From Nocardia albiluteola (GTDB taxonomy: Bacteria; Actinomycetota; Actinomycetes; Mycobacteriales; Mycobacteriaceae), in NCBI RefSeq assembly GCF_018860155.1, contig NZ_JAHKNI010000010.1, forward strand, positions 1 to 64,000: a stretch of 64,000 bases of DNA. Direction: 5' to 3'. Shown piece after piece: positions 17,786-28,100 of this stretch. The position numbers and the translations under genes were made by a program. Under the pieces are notes generated by a model. It did not search any database and was not told the origin of the DNA. It saw only the letters and a program-made list of their open reading frames with translations. The first letter of the stretch is position 1. Each line of letters begins with the position of its first letter.

Positions 17786-19243
17786 TTGATCGAGTCATCG
17801 GCCACCGAGCCGCAACTGTGCCGGGTCTCGGTGATCGGCGGCAACACCCAGGTCGACATCGCCCTGCCCGCCGCGGTCCCGGTGGCCCACTTCATCCCGG
17901 AGGTGGTGGGGCTCATCGCTTCCCGCAACCCGGACCTGTCCGAGCATGAGGACGGCGGCGCACCGCTGCAGGCCCAGCACTGGACCCTGTCCAGGCTGGG
18001 ACACGAGCCGATCGATCCGCACCGCTCGCTCACCGAGGCCGACGTGTTCGACGGCGAGCTGCTGGTACTGCGCGCGGTGGACACCGTCGAGGCGCCTGCC
18101 CTGTTCGACGACGTCATCGACGCAGTTGCGCGGCTGACCGAAAGTTCCTTCCGCGGTTGGGGTCCCGACGCCGCCGGACGGGCAGGGCTGGCGGCGGCGG
18201 TCGCCGGGAGCATCGGCGCCGCCCTGCTCCTGGTGGTGGCCGCCGGGTACGGCTGGCGCTGGCCGGCCGGCGGCGGGGGGCTCGGAGTGGGACTGCTGAC
18301 GCTGTTGGCGGCGGCGCTGACGGCGCGGTTCTATGCGGACGGGCGGTCCGCGGCCACGTTGTCGCTGTGCGGCCTGGTGTTGACCGGGACCGGCGCAGCG
18401 GTGCTGGTGCCCGGCCCGTTCGGTGCCCCACAGCTACTGCTGGGCTGCGCGGTGGCCCTGTTACTGGCCGTCCCGACGCTGCGGCTGGTCGGCGCGGGCA
18501 CCGCGATGTTCACCGCGGTGATCACCCTCGCGGTGTTCGGCACCGCGGCCGCCGGCGCGACGACACTGTGGCATCCGGCGCCGGCGAAGGTAGGCGCGGT
18601 CGCGGTGGTGTTCGCCCTGCTGGGCATCACGTTCGCACCGCGGATCGCGGTCGCGACGGCCCGCCTGCCGGTGCCGCCGGTGCCGACGGCCGGCGGCGCG
18701 ATCGACCCGCGCGATCACGAACAACGCCCCACCATCGAGGGGATCGGGGCGATCGGGGCGACGCCGATCCCGTCGGCGGCCGGCCTCGGGGAGCGATCCC
18801 GGCGCGCCAACGAGCACCAGTCCGGCATGCTGATCGGGATCGCAGTGCTGGTGGCGGCCGGGGCCTTGACGGCGGCCGGTTCGGCCGAGCACCGCTGGCA
18901 GGGCGCGGTCCTGGCCGCCGCGGCAGGCCTGGTGCTGTGCCGGCGCGCCCGGGCCTTCGCCGATCTGACCCAGGCGTCGGCCCTCGTGCTGGGCGGCTGC
19001 ACGATTCTGGTGGTGCTGCCGGTGCTGCTGGGCCTGCAGTTGCATGCGCTGGCGCTGCTCGCGGCCGCGGCGCTGGTGGTGTTCTCGATTGCCGCGGTGC
19101 TGGTCGGGATCGTCCGGCCGCGGGTGGAAGTGTCGCCGGTCGTGCAGCGGCTCGGCGAGGTGCTGGAATATCTGCTCATCTGCGTGATCGGGCCGATGGC
19201 GTTCTGGGTGCTCGACATCTACAACCTCGCTCGCAATGCCTAG
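17786..19243 (+). CDS. eccD: ESX secretion membrane channel component EccD
   Basis: 485 aa from a TTG at 17786. The start rests on AGGAG at 17773-17777 and on the protein then opening at the ubiquitin-like domain (LCRVSVIGGNTQVDIALP, ~residues 10-100); no ATG or GTG fits nearby. About eleven hydrophobic helices follow from residue ~130, with a cytosolic loop near residues 300-345. EccD dimers line the membrane vestibule of the ESX pore. mycP overlaps the 3' end by 8 nt. Confidence 0.9.
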   Translation: MIESSATEPQLCRVSVIGGNTQVDIALPAAVPVAHFIPEVVGLIASRNPDLSEHEDGGAPLQAQHWTLSRLGHEPIDPHRSLTEADVFDGELLVLRAVDTVEAPALFDDVIDAVARLTESSFRGWGPDAAGRAGLAAAVAGSIGAALLLVVAAGYGWRWPAGGGGLGVGLLTLLAAALTARFYADGRSAATLSLCGLVLTGTGAAVLVPGPFGAPQLLLGCAVALLLAVPTLRLVGAGTAMFTAVITLAVFGTAAAGATTLWHPAPAKVGAVAVVFALLGITFAPRIAVATARLPVPPVPTAGGAIDPRDHEQRPTIEGIGAIGATPIPSAAGLGERSRRANEHQSGMLIGIAVLVAAGALTAAGSAEHRWQGAVLAAAAGLVLCRRARAFADLTQASALVLGGCTILVVLPVLLGLQLHALALLAAAALVVFSIAAVLVGIVRPRVEVSPVVQRLGEVLEYLLICVIGPMAFWVLDIYNLARNA

Positions 19244-20678
19244 CGCAGCAACCTCGCGTCCGGGCGAACGCCGGGCCCCGAAAACGTCAGCCGGGTACAC
19301 ACACCGGCTCGGGGCCACCGCTGTCGCACTGATACTGGCGTTCGGTCCCGCCCATACCGCCCGGGCCGTCACACCACCCGGGGTGAATCCTGGCGCGTTG
19401 GTGATCGGCGCACCGGTGGCGCCTCCGGAACGCACTCAGCAGCACCTGGTTTGCTCGCATCCGGTCTGGACCGGTCCCCCACCCACCACGGAGCCGCTCG
19501 CACAGCAGGCGCTCGGTCTCACCCGGGCCTGGGAATTCAGCCGCGGCGCAGGCCAATTGGTGGCGGTGATCGACACCGGGGTGAACGATCACCCGCGACT
19601 GACCGTCGTGCCCGGCGGCGACTACGTGTCCACCTCCCCCGGCACCGTCGACTGCGACGGGCACGGCACTCTGGTCGCCGGCATCATCGCCGGTCACCCC
19701 GCCCCGGACGGCGGTGACCGCTTCTCGGGTGTCGCCCCCGACGCCACCATTCTGTCCATCCGCCAGACCAGCCTCGCCTACGAAGCGAAGGACAGCTACG
19801 CCGACGACCGACGGGGTCGAATGTCGGCGGGCGGCTACGGCACCGTCACCACCCTCGCCTATGCGGTGGTGCATGCCGTCGAGCTGCACGCGTCGGTGAT
19901 CAACATTTCCGAGGTGTCGTGCATCGCGGCGACCGATGCTCCGGCCGACGGCGTGCTGGGCGCGGCCCTGAAGTACGCCGCCGACCACAACGTCGTGGTG
20001 GTCGCCGCGGCCGGCAATCTGGAGAGCCAGGGCGCGTGCAAGGACCAGAACGGCACCTCGAGCTGGGACTCGGTCAAGACCGTCGCCAGCCCGGCCTGGT
20101 TCAGCCCGTACGTGCTGTCGGTCGCGTCGGTCGAGGCCGACGGCTCGCCCTCGTCGTTCACGCTCTACGGCCCGTGGGTCGGGGTGGCCGCGCCGGGCAG
20201 CAACCTGATGTCGCTGGACTCCACGCCGGGCGGCACCGGCCTGGTCAACGGCACGCCGCAGGCCGACGGCCGGATCGCCCCGGTGGACGGCACCAGTTTC
20301 GCCAGCGCGTTCGTCGCCGGCGTCGCCGCGCTGGTGCGGGCCCGGTTCCCCGGCCTGACCGCCGCCCAGGTGATCGGCCGTATCGAACGCACCGCGCACG
20401 GGCCGGGTCGCGGCCGCGACGACCGCATCGGCGCCGGGCTGGTCGATCCGGTGGCCGCACTGACTGCGGTGCTGCCGCCGGCCGGTCCGGTCGATACCGA
20501 TGTGAGCCGGCCGATTCCGGCCCCGCAGCCACCTGCCCGCATAGACCCGGGGCCGCGGCGGATCGCCGTCGACGGTGCGCTGACCTGCCTGACGCTGCTG
20601 GGGATCGTGCTGGCGGTGTCCATCCCGTTCCGTCGCGAGCACCGCCGCCGGCTCGTGCTGCCCGGCGACGACGAGTGA
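19236..20678 (+). CDS. mycP: Mycosin, ESX-associated subtilisin-like protease
   Basis: 480 aa. A signal peptide (LGATAVALILAFGPAHTARA, ~residues 26-45) is followed by a subtilase domain with the full triad Asp113 (VIDTGVND), His143 (DGHGTLVAG) and Ser354 (GTSFASAFVAG), plus the oxyanion Asn in AAAGN. A Pro-rich linker and a C-terminal membrane helix (TCLTLLGIVLAVSIPF) anchor it outside the plasma membrane. Mycosins stabilise the ESX complex and can process substrates. It overlaps eccD by 8 nt, and eccC starts 10 nt after its stop. Confidence 0.93.
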   Translation: MPSAATSRPGERRAPKTSAGYTHRLGATAVALILAFGPAHTARAVTPPGVNPGALVIGAPVAPPERTQQHLVCSHPVWTGPPPTTEPLAQQALGLTRAWEFSRGAGQLVAVIDTGVNDHPRLTVVPGGDYVSTSPGTVDCDGHGTLVAGIIAGHPAPDGGDRFSGVAPDATILSIRQTSLAYEAKDSYADDRRGRMSAGGYGTVTTLAYAVVHAVELHASVINISEVSCIAATDAPADGVLGAALKYAADHNVVVVAAAGNLESQGACKDQNGTSSWDSVKTVASPAWFSPYVLSVASVEADGSPSSFTLYGPWVGVAAPGSNLMSLDSTPGGTGLVNGTPQADGRIAPVDGTSFASAFVAGVAALVRARFPGLTAAQVIGRIERTAHGPGRGRDDRIGAGLVDPVAALTAVLPPAGPVDTDVSRPIPAPQPPARIDPGPRRIAVDGALTCLTLLGIVLAVSIPFRREHRRRLVLPGDDE

Positions 20679-20688
20679 GGAAAAGACA

Positions 20689-23600
20689 ATGACCACCCAG
20701 GGTTTCGTCCGACTGGCCCGGATCGCGCCGCCCCGCACGCCGGGCGGCGAGGTGGTCCTCGAGACGCCGCCGGAGATCACCGCACCGATCCCGAGTCCGC
20801 TGTGGCAGCGGCTGATGCCGCTGGTCATGGTGGTTGCCACGGTCGGCATGATGGGCCTGATGTTCACCACGGGCGGTAAGAACATGCTGAGCAACCCCCT
20901 CACCATGATGTTTCCGATGATGATGCTGATGTCGATGGTCGGCATGTTCGCCGGCCGCAGCGGTGGCGGCAAGAAGGCCGCCGAGCTCAACGAGGAACGC
21001 AAGGACTACTTCCGCTACCTGGAGCAGCTGCGAAACGATGTGCGCGACACCGGCCGGTCGCAGCGCGTGGCGCTGGCATGGAGTCACCCGCACCCCCGCG
21101 ACCTGCATGCCTTGATCGGCTCCCGGCGAATGTGGGAACGCCGTCCCAACGACCCGGATTTCGGACATGTGCGCATCGGGGTGGGCAGCCACCGCATCGC
21201 CACCAAGCTGGCCCGGCCCGAGACCGGGCCGGTAGAGGACCTGGAGCCGGTGGCGACGGTGGCGCTGCGCCGGTTCGTGCGCACTCATTCGGTCGTGCAC
21301 GGGCTGCCGACCGCGATCTCGCTGCGCGCCTTCCCCGCGATCAGCATCGAGGGAGCCCGCGATCTGGGTCGGGCCCTGGTGCGCGGGATGCTGATGGAGC
21401 TCACCACCTTCCACGGTCCGGACAACCTGGCGATAGCGATTGTCACCGCCGATCCGGACACCGAGCCCTGGGCGTGGACGAAATGGCTTCCGCACCTGCA
21501 ACATCCGCGCGACAGAGACGGCATCGGCACGGCCCGGATGCTGTACGAGTCGCTGTCGGAGCTGGAGAGCGCGTTGTCGGACGAGCTGGTGGAACGCGGC
21601 CGGTTCCTGCGTAACGCGCCGGCCACCGCCGGACGGCTGCACCTGGTGGTGGTGATCGACGACGGCTACGTCAACGGCTCCGAACGCATCATCAGCGCCG
21701 CCGGCCTGGATTCGGTGACCGTATTGGATCTGACCGCGCCGCAGGCCGGCCTGGCGGTGCGCCGCGGCCTGCAGCTGGTAGCGGAGCAGGGCGTGATCGG
21801 CGCCCGTACCTCGGGCACGGTGGAGAGGTTCGCCGGCCCCGACCACGTCGGTATGGCCGAGGCCGCCACGTTCGCGCGGGGCATGTCGCGCTACCGCATC
21901 GCCACCGCCGCCGAGATCGTCGACCTCGGCGCCGAGACCGTCATCGACTCGAGCCTGATGGCGCTGTTGAAGATTCCGGACGCGGCAACCATCGACCCGG
22001 ACGGGGTGTGGCGGCAGCGCTCGGCCCGGGAACGGCTGCGGGTGCCGATCGGCATCACCCCCGACGGCGCGCCGGTGGAAATCGACATCAAGGAGGCGGC
22101 CGAGAACGGCATGGGCCCGCACGGGTTGTGCATAGGCGCAACCGGCTCCGGAAAATCCGAATTCCTGCGCACCCTGGTGCTCTCGATGGTGACCACGCAC
22201 TCGCCGGAGCTGCTGAACCTGGTGCTGGTCGACTTCAAGGGTGGCGCCACGTTTCTGGGCCTGGATCCGCTGCCGCACGTGGCCGCGGTCATCACCAACC
22301 TCGAGGAAGAACTCTCGATGGTGGATCGCATGCGCGACGCTCTGGCCGGCGAGATGAACCGCCGCCAGGAACTGCTGCGCGCGGCCGGCAATTTCGCCAA
22401 TGTGACCGAGTACGAGAAGGCACGCTCGCGGGGCGCCCAGCTCGATCCGTTGCCGGCGCTGTTCATCATCGTCGACGAGTTCTCCGAGTTGCTCACGCAG
22501 AAGCCGGATTTCGCGGAGCTGTTCGTGATGATCGGCCGGTTGGGCCGGTCGCTGCGGGTGCATCTACTGCTGGCCTCGCAACGGCTGGAGGAGAACCGGT
22601 TACGCGGCCTGGATTCGCACCTGTCCTACCGGATCGGCCTGCGCACCTTCTCCGCCGCCGAGTCCCGCCAGGTGCTCGGTATCACCGACGCCTACCACCT
22701 GCCGGGCCAGCCCGGTGCGGGCTACCTCAAGAGCGATGCGGCGGACCCGCTGCGCTTCAACACCAGTTATGTCTCCGGGACATACACGCCACCGGTCCAG
22801 ACCGGGCCGCGCGTGGGCGCGGAGCCGACGGCGGCCGCCGAAGGGGTGGACCTGTTCACCGCGGGCTCCGTCGCCGTGCGCGCGGCGCCCGCACCGATCG
22901 AAGTGGCGCTGCCGGATCTGAGCGAACTGCTGGCCGAGCAGCCGACGCCCTCGGGTACCGAACGCACCCTGCTGCAGGTGGTGGTCGACCGGCTGGTGGG
23001 CCACGGACGGCCGGCCCATGAGGTATGGCTGCCGCCGTTGGACGTCTCCCCCACCGTGGACATGCTGCTGCCCGACCCGGACTGGCGCGCCGCCGCCAAC
23101 CGGCACGGGCGGCTGTGGCTGCCGATCGGCATCATCGACAAGCCGTACGAGCAGAAACGTGACGTGCTCACCGTCGATCTCGCGGGCGCACAGGGCAACA
23201 TCGCGGTGGTCGGCGGCCCCCAGTCGGGCAAGTCCACCGCGCTGCGCACCGTCATCATGGCCGCGGCGGCCACCCACACCCCGGAACAGGTGCAGTTCTA
23301 CTGCATCGACTTCGGCGGCGGCACCCTCGCCGCCCTCGGCGGCCTGCCGCACGTCGGTTCGGCCGCCAGCCGGCTCGAGGTCGACCGGGTGCGCCGCACC
23401 ATCGCCGAGCTGGTCACGCTGCTGCATCAGCGCGAGGCCCGGTTCCTGCGGCTGGGCATCGAGAACATGCGCGACTTCCGCAAACTGAAGGCCGAGATCG
23501 CGGCCCGGCCGGAGCCGCAATCGGCCGCGGATCCGTTGTCGGAGGACCTGTTCGGCGACGTATTCCTGGTGATCGATGGCTGGGCGGCCTTCCGCGAGGA

Positions 23601-24720
23601 ATTCGAGGCGCTCGAGGGGCATGTGATGGGGTTGGCGGCCCGCGGCCTGTCCTACGGTATCCACGTCATGCTGGGTGCCAACCGCTGGGCGGAGATCCGC
23701 CCAGCGGTCCGTGACCAGATCGGCACCCGCATCGAACTGCGGCTGGGCGACCCGTCCGACTCCGAGATGGACCGGCGGGCCGCGGCCGGGGTGCCGGTGA
23801 ACCGGCCGGGCCGCGGCATGACCCGCGACAAGCTGCACATGCTGCTCGCGCTGCCGCGGCTGGACGCCACGGTGGACCCGAACACACTGTCCGACGGGGT
23901 CAGCGCGGCCAAGGCGGGCCTGGCCGAGCTGTACGGCGACCGCCGGGCCCCCGGCGTGCGCATGCTGCCGCTTCAGGTCCCGCGCGAGCAGGTGCTGGCC
24001 ACCGCGCGTGCGCAGGGCGTGCAGCTGAACCACAAGCGGGTGCTGATCGGCCTCGGCGAATCCGAATTGCAGCCGATGGTGCTGGATTTCGACGAACAGC
24101 CGCACCTGCTGGTGTTCGCCGACGTGGGCTGCGGCAAGACCACCCTGCTGCGCAACATCGCGCTGGGCATCGTGGAGAACTCGCACGCGAACGAGGCCCG
24201 GATCATCCTGATCGACTATCGCCGCACCATGCTCGGCGCGATCGAGGGCAAGCATCTGGCCGGCTACTCCACCTCGTCCCAGACCTCGATCGACATCATC
24301 AAGGAGGTGGCCGGCTTCCTGTCGCGGCGCATCCCGGGCTCCGACATCACTCCGGCGCAGCTGCGCGAGCGCACCTGGTGGACCGGGCCGGAGGTGTACG
24401 TGATCGTCGACGACTACGACATGGTGGCCGCGAACAACCCGCTGGTGGCGCTGATGGACCTGATCCCGCAGGCCCGGGACATCGGCCTGCACGTCATAAT
24501 CGCCCGCCGCGCCGGCGGCGCCGGCCGCGCCCTCTTCGACAACGTGCTGGGCCCGATGAAGGACATGTCCGTCGACGGAATCCTGATGAGCACCCCCAAG
24601 GACGAGGGTGTGCTCCTCGGCGATGTGCGGCCCGCCACCTACCCGCCCGGGCGCGGAATGCTGGTGTCGCGCACCCGGGACCGGGAACTCATCCAGATCT
24701 GCCACCTGCCGCCGTTGTGA
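20689..24720 (+). CDS. eccC: ESX FtsK/SpoIIIE-type motor EccC (single-chain, three ATPase domains)
   Basis: 1,343 aa. Two N-terminal membrane helices (~residues 43-90, Met-rich) lead to a stalk domain and three FtsK-like ATPase domains. Their Walker A motifs are GATGSGKSE (~484), GGPQSGKST (~845) and ADVGCGKTT (~1146); Walker B strands include LFIIVDEFSELL, VFLVIDGW and VYVIVDDYDM. The third domain is the one known to bind Esx substrates. In ESX-1 this protein is split into EccCa and EccCb; here it is one chain, as in ESX-2 to -5. AGGAAAAG lies just before the ATG, and a hairpin follows the stop. Confidence 0.95.
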   Translation: MTTQGFVRLARIAPPRTPGGEVVLETPPEITAPIPSPLWQRLMPLVMVVATVGMMGLMFTTGGKNMLSNPLTMMFPMMMLMSMVGMFAGRSGGGKKAAELNEERKDYFRYLEQLRNDVRDTGRSQRVALAWSHPHPRDLHALIGSRRMWERRPNDPDFGHVRIGVGSHRIATKLARPETGPVEDLEPVATVALRRFVRTHSVVHGLPTAISLRAFPAISIEGARDLGRALVRGMLMELTTFHGPDNLAIAIVTADPDTEPWAWTKWLPHLQHPRDRDGIGTARMLYESLSELESALSDELVERGRFLRNAPATAGRLHLVVVIDDGYVNGSERIISAAGLDSVTVLDLTAPQAGLAVRRGLQLVAEQGVIGARTSGTVERFAGPDHVGMAEAATFARGMSRYRIATAAEIVDLGAETVIDSSLMALLKIPDAATIDPDGVWRQRSARERLRVPIGITPDGAPVEIDIKEAAENGMGPHGLCIGATGSGKSEFLRTLVLSMVTTHSPELLNLVLVDFKGGATFLGLDPLPHVAAVITNLEEELSMVDRMRDALAGEMNRRQELLRAAGNFANVTEYEKARSRGAQLDPLPALFIIVDEFSELLTQKPDFAELFVMIGRLGRSLRVHLLLASQRLEENRLRGLDSHLSYRIGLRTFSAAESRQVLGITDAYHLPGQPGAGYLKSDAADPLRFNTSYVSGTYTPPVQTGPRVGAEPTAAAEGVDLFTAGSVAVRAAPAPIEVALPDLSELLAEQPTPSGTERTLLQVVVDRLVGHGRPAHEVWLPPLDVSPTVDMLLPDPDWRAAANRHGRLWLPIGIIDKPYEQKRDVLTVDLAGAQGNIAVVGGPQSGKSTALRTVIMAAAATHTPEQVQFYCIDFGGGTLAALGGLPHVGSAASRLEVDRVRRTIAELVTLLHQREARFLRLGIENMRDFRKLKAEIAARPEPQSAADPLSEDLFGDVFLVIDGWAAFREEFEALEGHVMGLAARGLSYGIHVMLGANRWAEIRPAVRDQIGTRIELRLGDPSDSEMDRRAAAGVPVNRPGRGMTRDKLHMLLALPRLDATVDPNTLSDGVSAAKAGLAELYGDRRAPGVRMLPLQVPREQVLATARAQGVQLNHKRVLIGLGESELQPMVLDFDEQPHLLVFADVGCGKTTLLRNIALGIVENSHANEARIILIDYRRTMLGAIEGKHLAGYSTSSQTSIDIIKEVAGFLSRRIPGSDITPAQLRERTWWTGPEVYVIVDDYDMVAANNPLVALMDLIPQARDIGLHVIIARRAGGAGRALFDNVLGPMKDMSVDGILMSTPKDEGVLLGDVRPATYPPGRGMLVSRTRDRELIQICHLPPL

Positions 24721-24728
24721 GTGCCGGG

Positions 24729-24760
24729 CCGGTTTCGCGTCGTCCGGGCGCGAAATCCGG
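24729..24760. terminator. Hairpin terminator after eccC
   Basis: CCGGTTTCGCG pairs with CGCGAAATCCGG (one bulged A) around a 9-nt loop, starting 9 nt after the eccC stop. It separates the ESX operon from the minus-strand toxin island and could stop both. Confidence 0.6.
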
Positions 24761-24766
24761 TCCCGC

Positions 24767-25169
24767 TCAGGCGGCGTCGAGCGGGCCGTGGGCTTGTCCG
24801 CCGACCAGTAGCAGCCGTCGGCGGCCTGCCGTATGCCCGTGGCGAACGCCGCGAGTGCCGCTGCCATTGCCGAAATCGAGGGCGGCATTGCCGATCTCGC
24901 GGTAGTCCGCGGCCCGGGTGGACAGCGAGGACTCACCGCCGACCAGGCCGCCGAAACCCTGCGCGATGGTGTCGGCCCCGACGCCCGCCCCGTAGGCCGG
25001 CATCGCGGCGCGCTGCACCCGCCCGCAACGAATCCACCTGCACGGCCTGCTTTCTCGCCGCCTTGTGCCGGGCATCGCCGAGGGCGAACATCAGATCCTC
25101 GTTGCCGTCCGGCGGATCCACGCCGACCAGCCGGCCGATTCACTTCAGGCCGTCGGGAATCGCGTTCAC
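24767..25169 (-). pseudogene. Decayed WXG100-like toxin-head gene (remnant)
   Basis: On the minus strand a GTG at 25169 overlaps the giant gene's TGA, and the frame reads NAIPDGLK-stop-IGRLVGVDPPDGNEDLMFAL. This matches the opening of the two large WXG-like proteins of the island (a P-x-G/A-L-x-W pattern, then DGDEDxMFA). The conserved Trp codon has become TGA. Further on the match jumps frame twice (GADTIAQGFGGLVGGESSLS, then FATGIRQAADGCYWSADKP). So it is a head domain with at least one nonsense change and two frameshifts, once translationally coupled to the giant gene. Nothing of a downstream toxin domain remains. Confidence 0.7.
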
Positions 25170-28100
25170 CGTGGGCTCGGCGGTTCATCACCCCGCCCAC
25201 CTCCGGCATCGGGCGACGGCGGATAGGGCGGCGGCGACGGATAGGGCGGCGGCGACGGATAGGGCGGCGGCGGGTAATAGGGTGGCGGCGGATAGGGCGG
25301 TGGTGTGTGCTCTCCCGGATACGGCGGCGCCAGATCTTCAAAAGGCGGGGTGACGATGACCGCGTCGATGCCCAGCGCGGTCAGGAACCGCACGAACCCT
25401 TCGGGCCAGAAGGGGATGTTCAGGTGTTCGATAGTGATGCCGCGGGTCCTGGCAGTGGCGCGGCCGCCGTACGCTCCGATAACGGTGCCGGACGGGAGCG
25501 TTTCACCAACGAGGTCGCGCACGTTGATCGTTCGCTCGCCCACCGCGACCGTATTGATCCCATCCTCAGCCAAGACCGTCGCCAGCCTCGCGAGCGTGAT
25601 GGGCGCGTCAGGATCTCCGAAAGACACCATGCCGTTGTAGTGAACGACGGCCCATCCGCGGAGGAACATGATGGGGATTTCGGGCTCGTCCGCATCGAGG
25701 TGCGGATCTCGGGCGGCCGCCCGGCGGTTCCGGGCCGCGGTCAGGGCCCCGGCGATGTCGTCGAGCTCTTCGACCAGGTGGCCACCGACGGTGACCGTGT
25801 AGATGTGATGCGCGGTCAGGTACTCCAGGAGACTTGCGGGATCGAAGGAGATCCTGGATGGTGCGTCCGGGTAGATGGCGCCGCCGGCCCCCACACCGGC
25901 GCCTCCGTGCAGGTGGGTGATCCGCGTGCCGGCCGGGAGACTGCGCATCGCGCGATCGCTCACTGCCATTACGTGATCGCCGAATTGCATCGCCGTCCCC
26001 GTCGTGGGAGCGAATCCAAGGCTCGCGTCACGGAGGGCGCCGTGAGTGATCTCGACGTGGCCCCGGTACTGCCCGGTGTGTTCCGGTGGGACGAGATGAA
26101 TTCTGCGGAACCCGTGGCTGAGCAGAATTCGGCCGAATGTCAGCGGTTCGAGGCTGTATTCCGGGTGCAATCGCGGGTAGAAGATCATGCCGTGCGGCTG
26201 CACGAATGCCCAACGCGTCCAGGTCTGTAGGGTCGGGTGCGGATCCCAGGATATCCATGTTCCTTCGGGGTGTCGATCGAAGCCGATGTAGTCCTGGAGA
26301 GAGTTAAGGTCCAATCGCCTCCCGGGCAATTCGAGCTCCCAGCTGTCGGGATCGACAATCATCGAACTCCCGGCAGTGGCCGTCACGGAGCTCATGGAGA
26401 CCGAGTCGGTGTCGGACTCATCGACATCGGGCTCATCGACATAAATGGTATCGATGCCGCGCCGGCGAAGCTCGGCGGCAAGCCGCCGAATATCCGGGTA
26501 CGCCATACCGAAATCGTGGACGACGAACCCGTACGATTCGAAACGCCCAGGAATGACGGCGTTCCCCTGGCGCAAATGGAAAATCGTCCCCGCATCGAAC
26601 TGCCAGCCGCGCTCGACCAATTCCTCCACCGCGTATGCCTCCCCCGACGGCAGTTCGCCCTCGGCGAGAGTCCAGCGGCTGGTGCCGGTGAGGGCGTCCC
26701 CCGAATCTTGGCTGTCGAGACGACCGAAGTATCTGTCGGCGATCGACCTTGCGCGATGGAGATCGATCGGCGGGGCAATGAGCAGGCCCCTATCGATATC
26801 TTCTTCCGCCATGCGGGCCGTCATATCGTCGGACCCCGACAGCGGATAGCCATTCCCGAAAATCTCGTGCGGCCTACCCGGGGCCGAGCGGAAACGCTCG
26901 AGTACGTACGCCCTACCGTCCGGATAGATGAACGTTTCCAGGGTGAGGCCGGGCCTATCGGCGATCACCATGCCCGGCCGACCGGGCTGCGTGTTGCGCC
27001 ACTGGCGAAGTTCATCGCGGCCGAGTCGCGCAATCGTGCTGATCGGTTGGCGAGCCGTGTTGCGGTTACCGAGAGGCTCGGCCACATGGTAGTGGCCGCC
27101 GCCCTCGTCGATGCGGACCAGCACGCGTTCGGGGCGATGCGCCGGGCCGTAATGAAATTCGGCTCCACCCGGCTCCACAACGACCAGGTGCATGTTCAGC
27201 ACCTCCGCGGCCACGGGGATCAGGAGGTCGGCCGCCTCGTTCAAGTAGATGCCCGGCCGCTGGAGTTGTTCGATCTGGTGGGCGAATTCCCGCGCGAGGT
27301 CGGCGTTGGGGTCCAAGAGCCGGCGCCATGCGTTTACGCGCTGCGCGAGTTCGGTCGCGGCGTTCCGGCTGTCCTCGGCTACCACATCCGATTGCTCCCG
27401 GAGCTCCGCGGCCAGGCCGGCCCGGCGGATCAGATCCCGGGTGTGCTCGCTGTCCCAGACGAAGAACTCCCGGTAGTGGTCGCGTCGCTGGCGCTGGCTC
27501 AGTTCCCGGCCGACCCGAATCCGTACGTCCCGGTGCCGGGATTCGTCGCCGAGCAGGTATGCGAGTGCCCGGAACACGCAATTGCCGTCGGCGTTGATCC
27601 GGACCAGGTGGTGGCCGGGTAGTGCTGCGACCTGTTGGGACGTCGGGTTGTGCCTGGGCCCCTGGTCGTCTACCAATCCGGCGGGGTGAATCGCGGGCGC
27701 GAAGTCGGCACTGTCGGTATCCAGGTCGGATTCGTCGTCCAAACTGTAGAAGTCGTCGTCGGAATCGCTTTCCGAGCCGTCACCGATCCGCGGAGCATCG
27801 AAATCAGCGGCGTGAGATTGGGCTCCAGCGTGAATCGGTTCGCCCTGTGCGGAGTACACGATTGCGTGGATGGACGCGAGGTCCCTGGGGGCCATCGGCG
27901 GGAACCGGTGCAGGCCTCCGGCCCGGGGGTCGATGACCCAGACCGCGTCGCCCCCTTTGACCTCATCGTCCTCGTCGAAGCGCAGCAGGTAGGCGTGCGC
28001 GCCGACACCATGGGCGGCATCCGTGGCACGGCGGTAGGTGTTGACCACCAGAGCGGTCGCACCCCGGCCCAGTTCTCGCAACCGATCCGCGATCTCGTCG

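Noticed and set aside
22600..25341. 913-codon minus-strand frame opposite eccC
   Set aside because: Antisense shadow of eccC with no motifs; only its last ~100 codons touch real homology, that of the decayed WXG-head relic.
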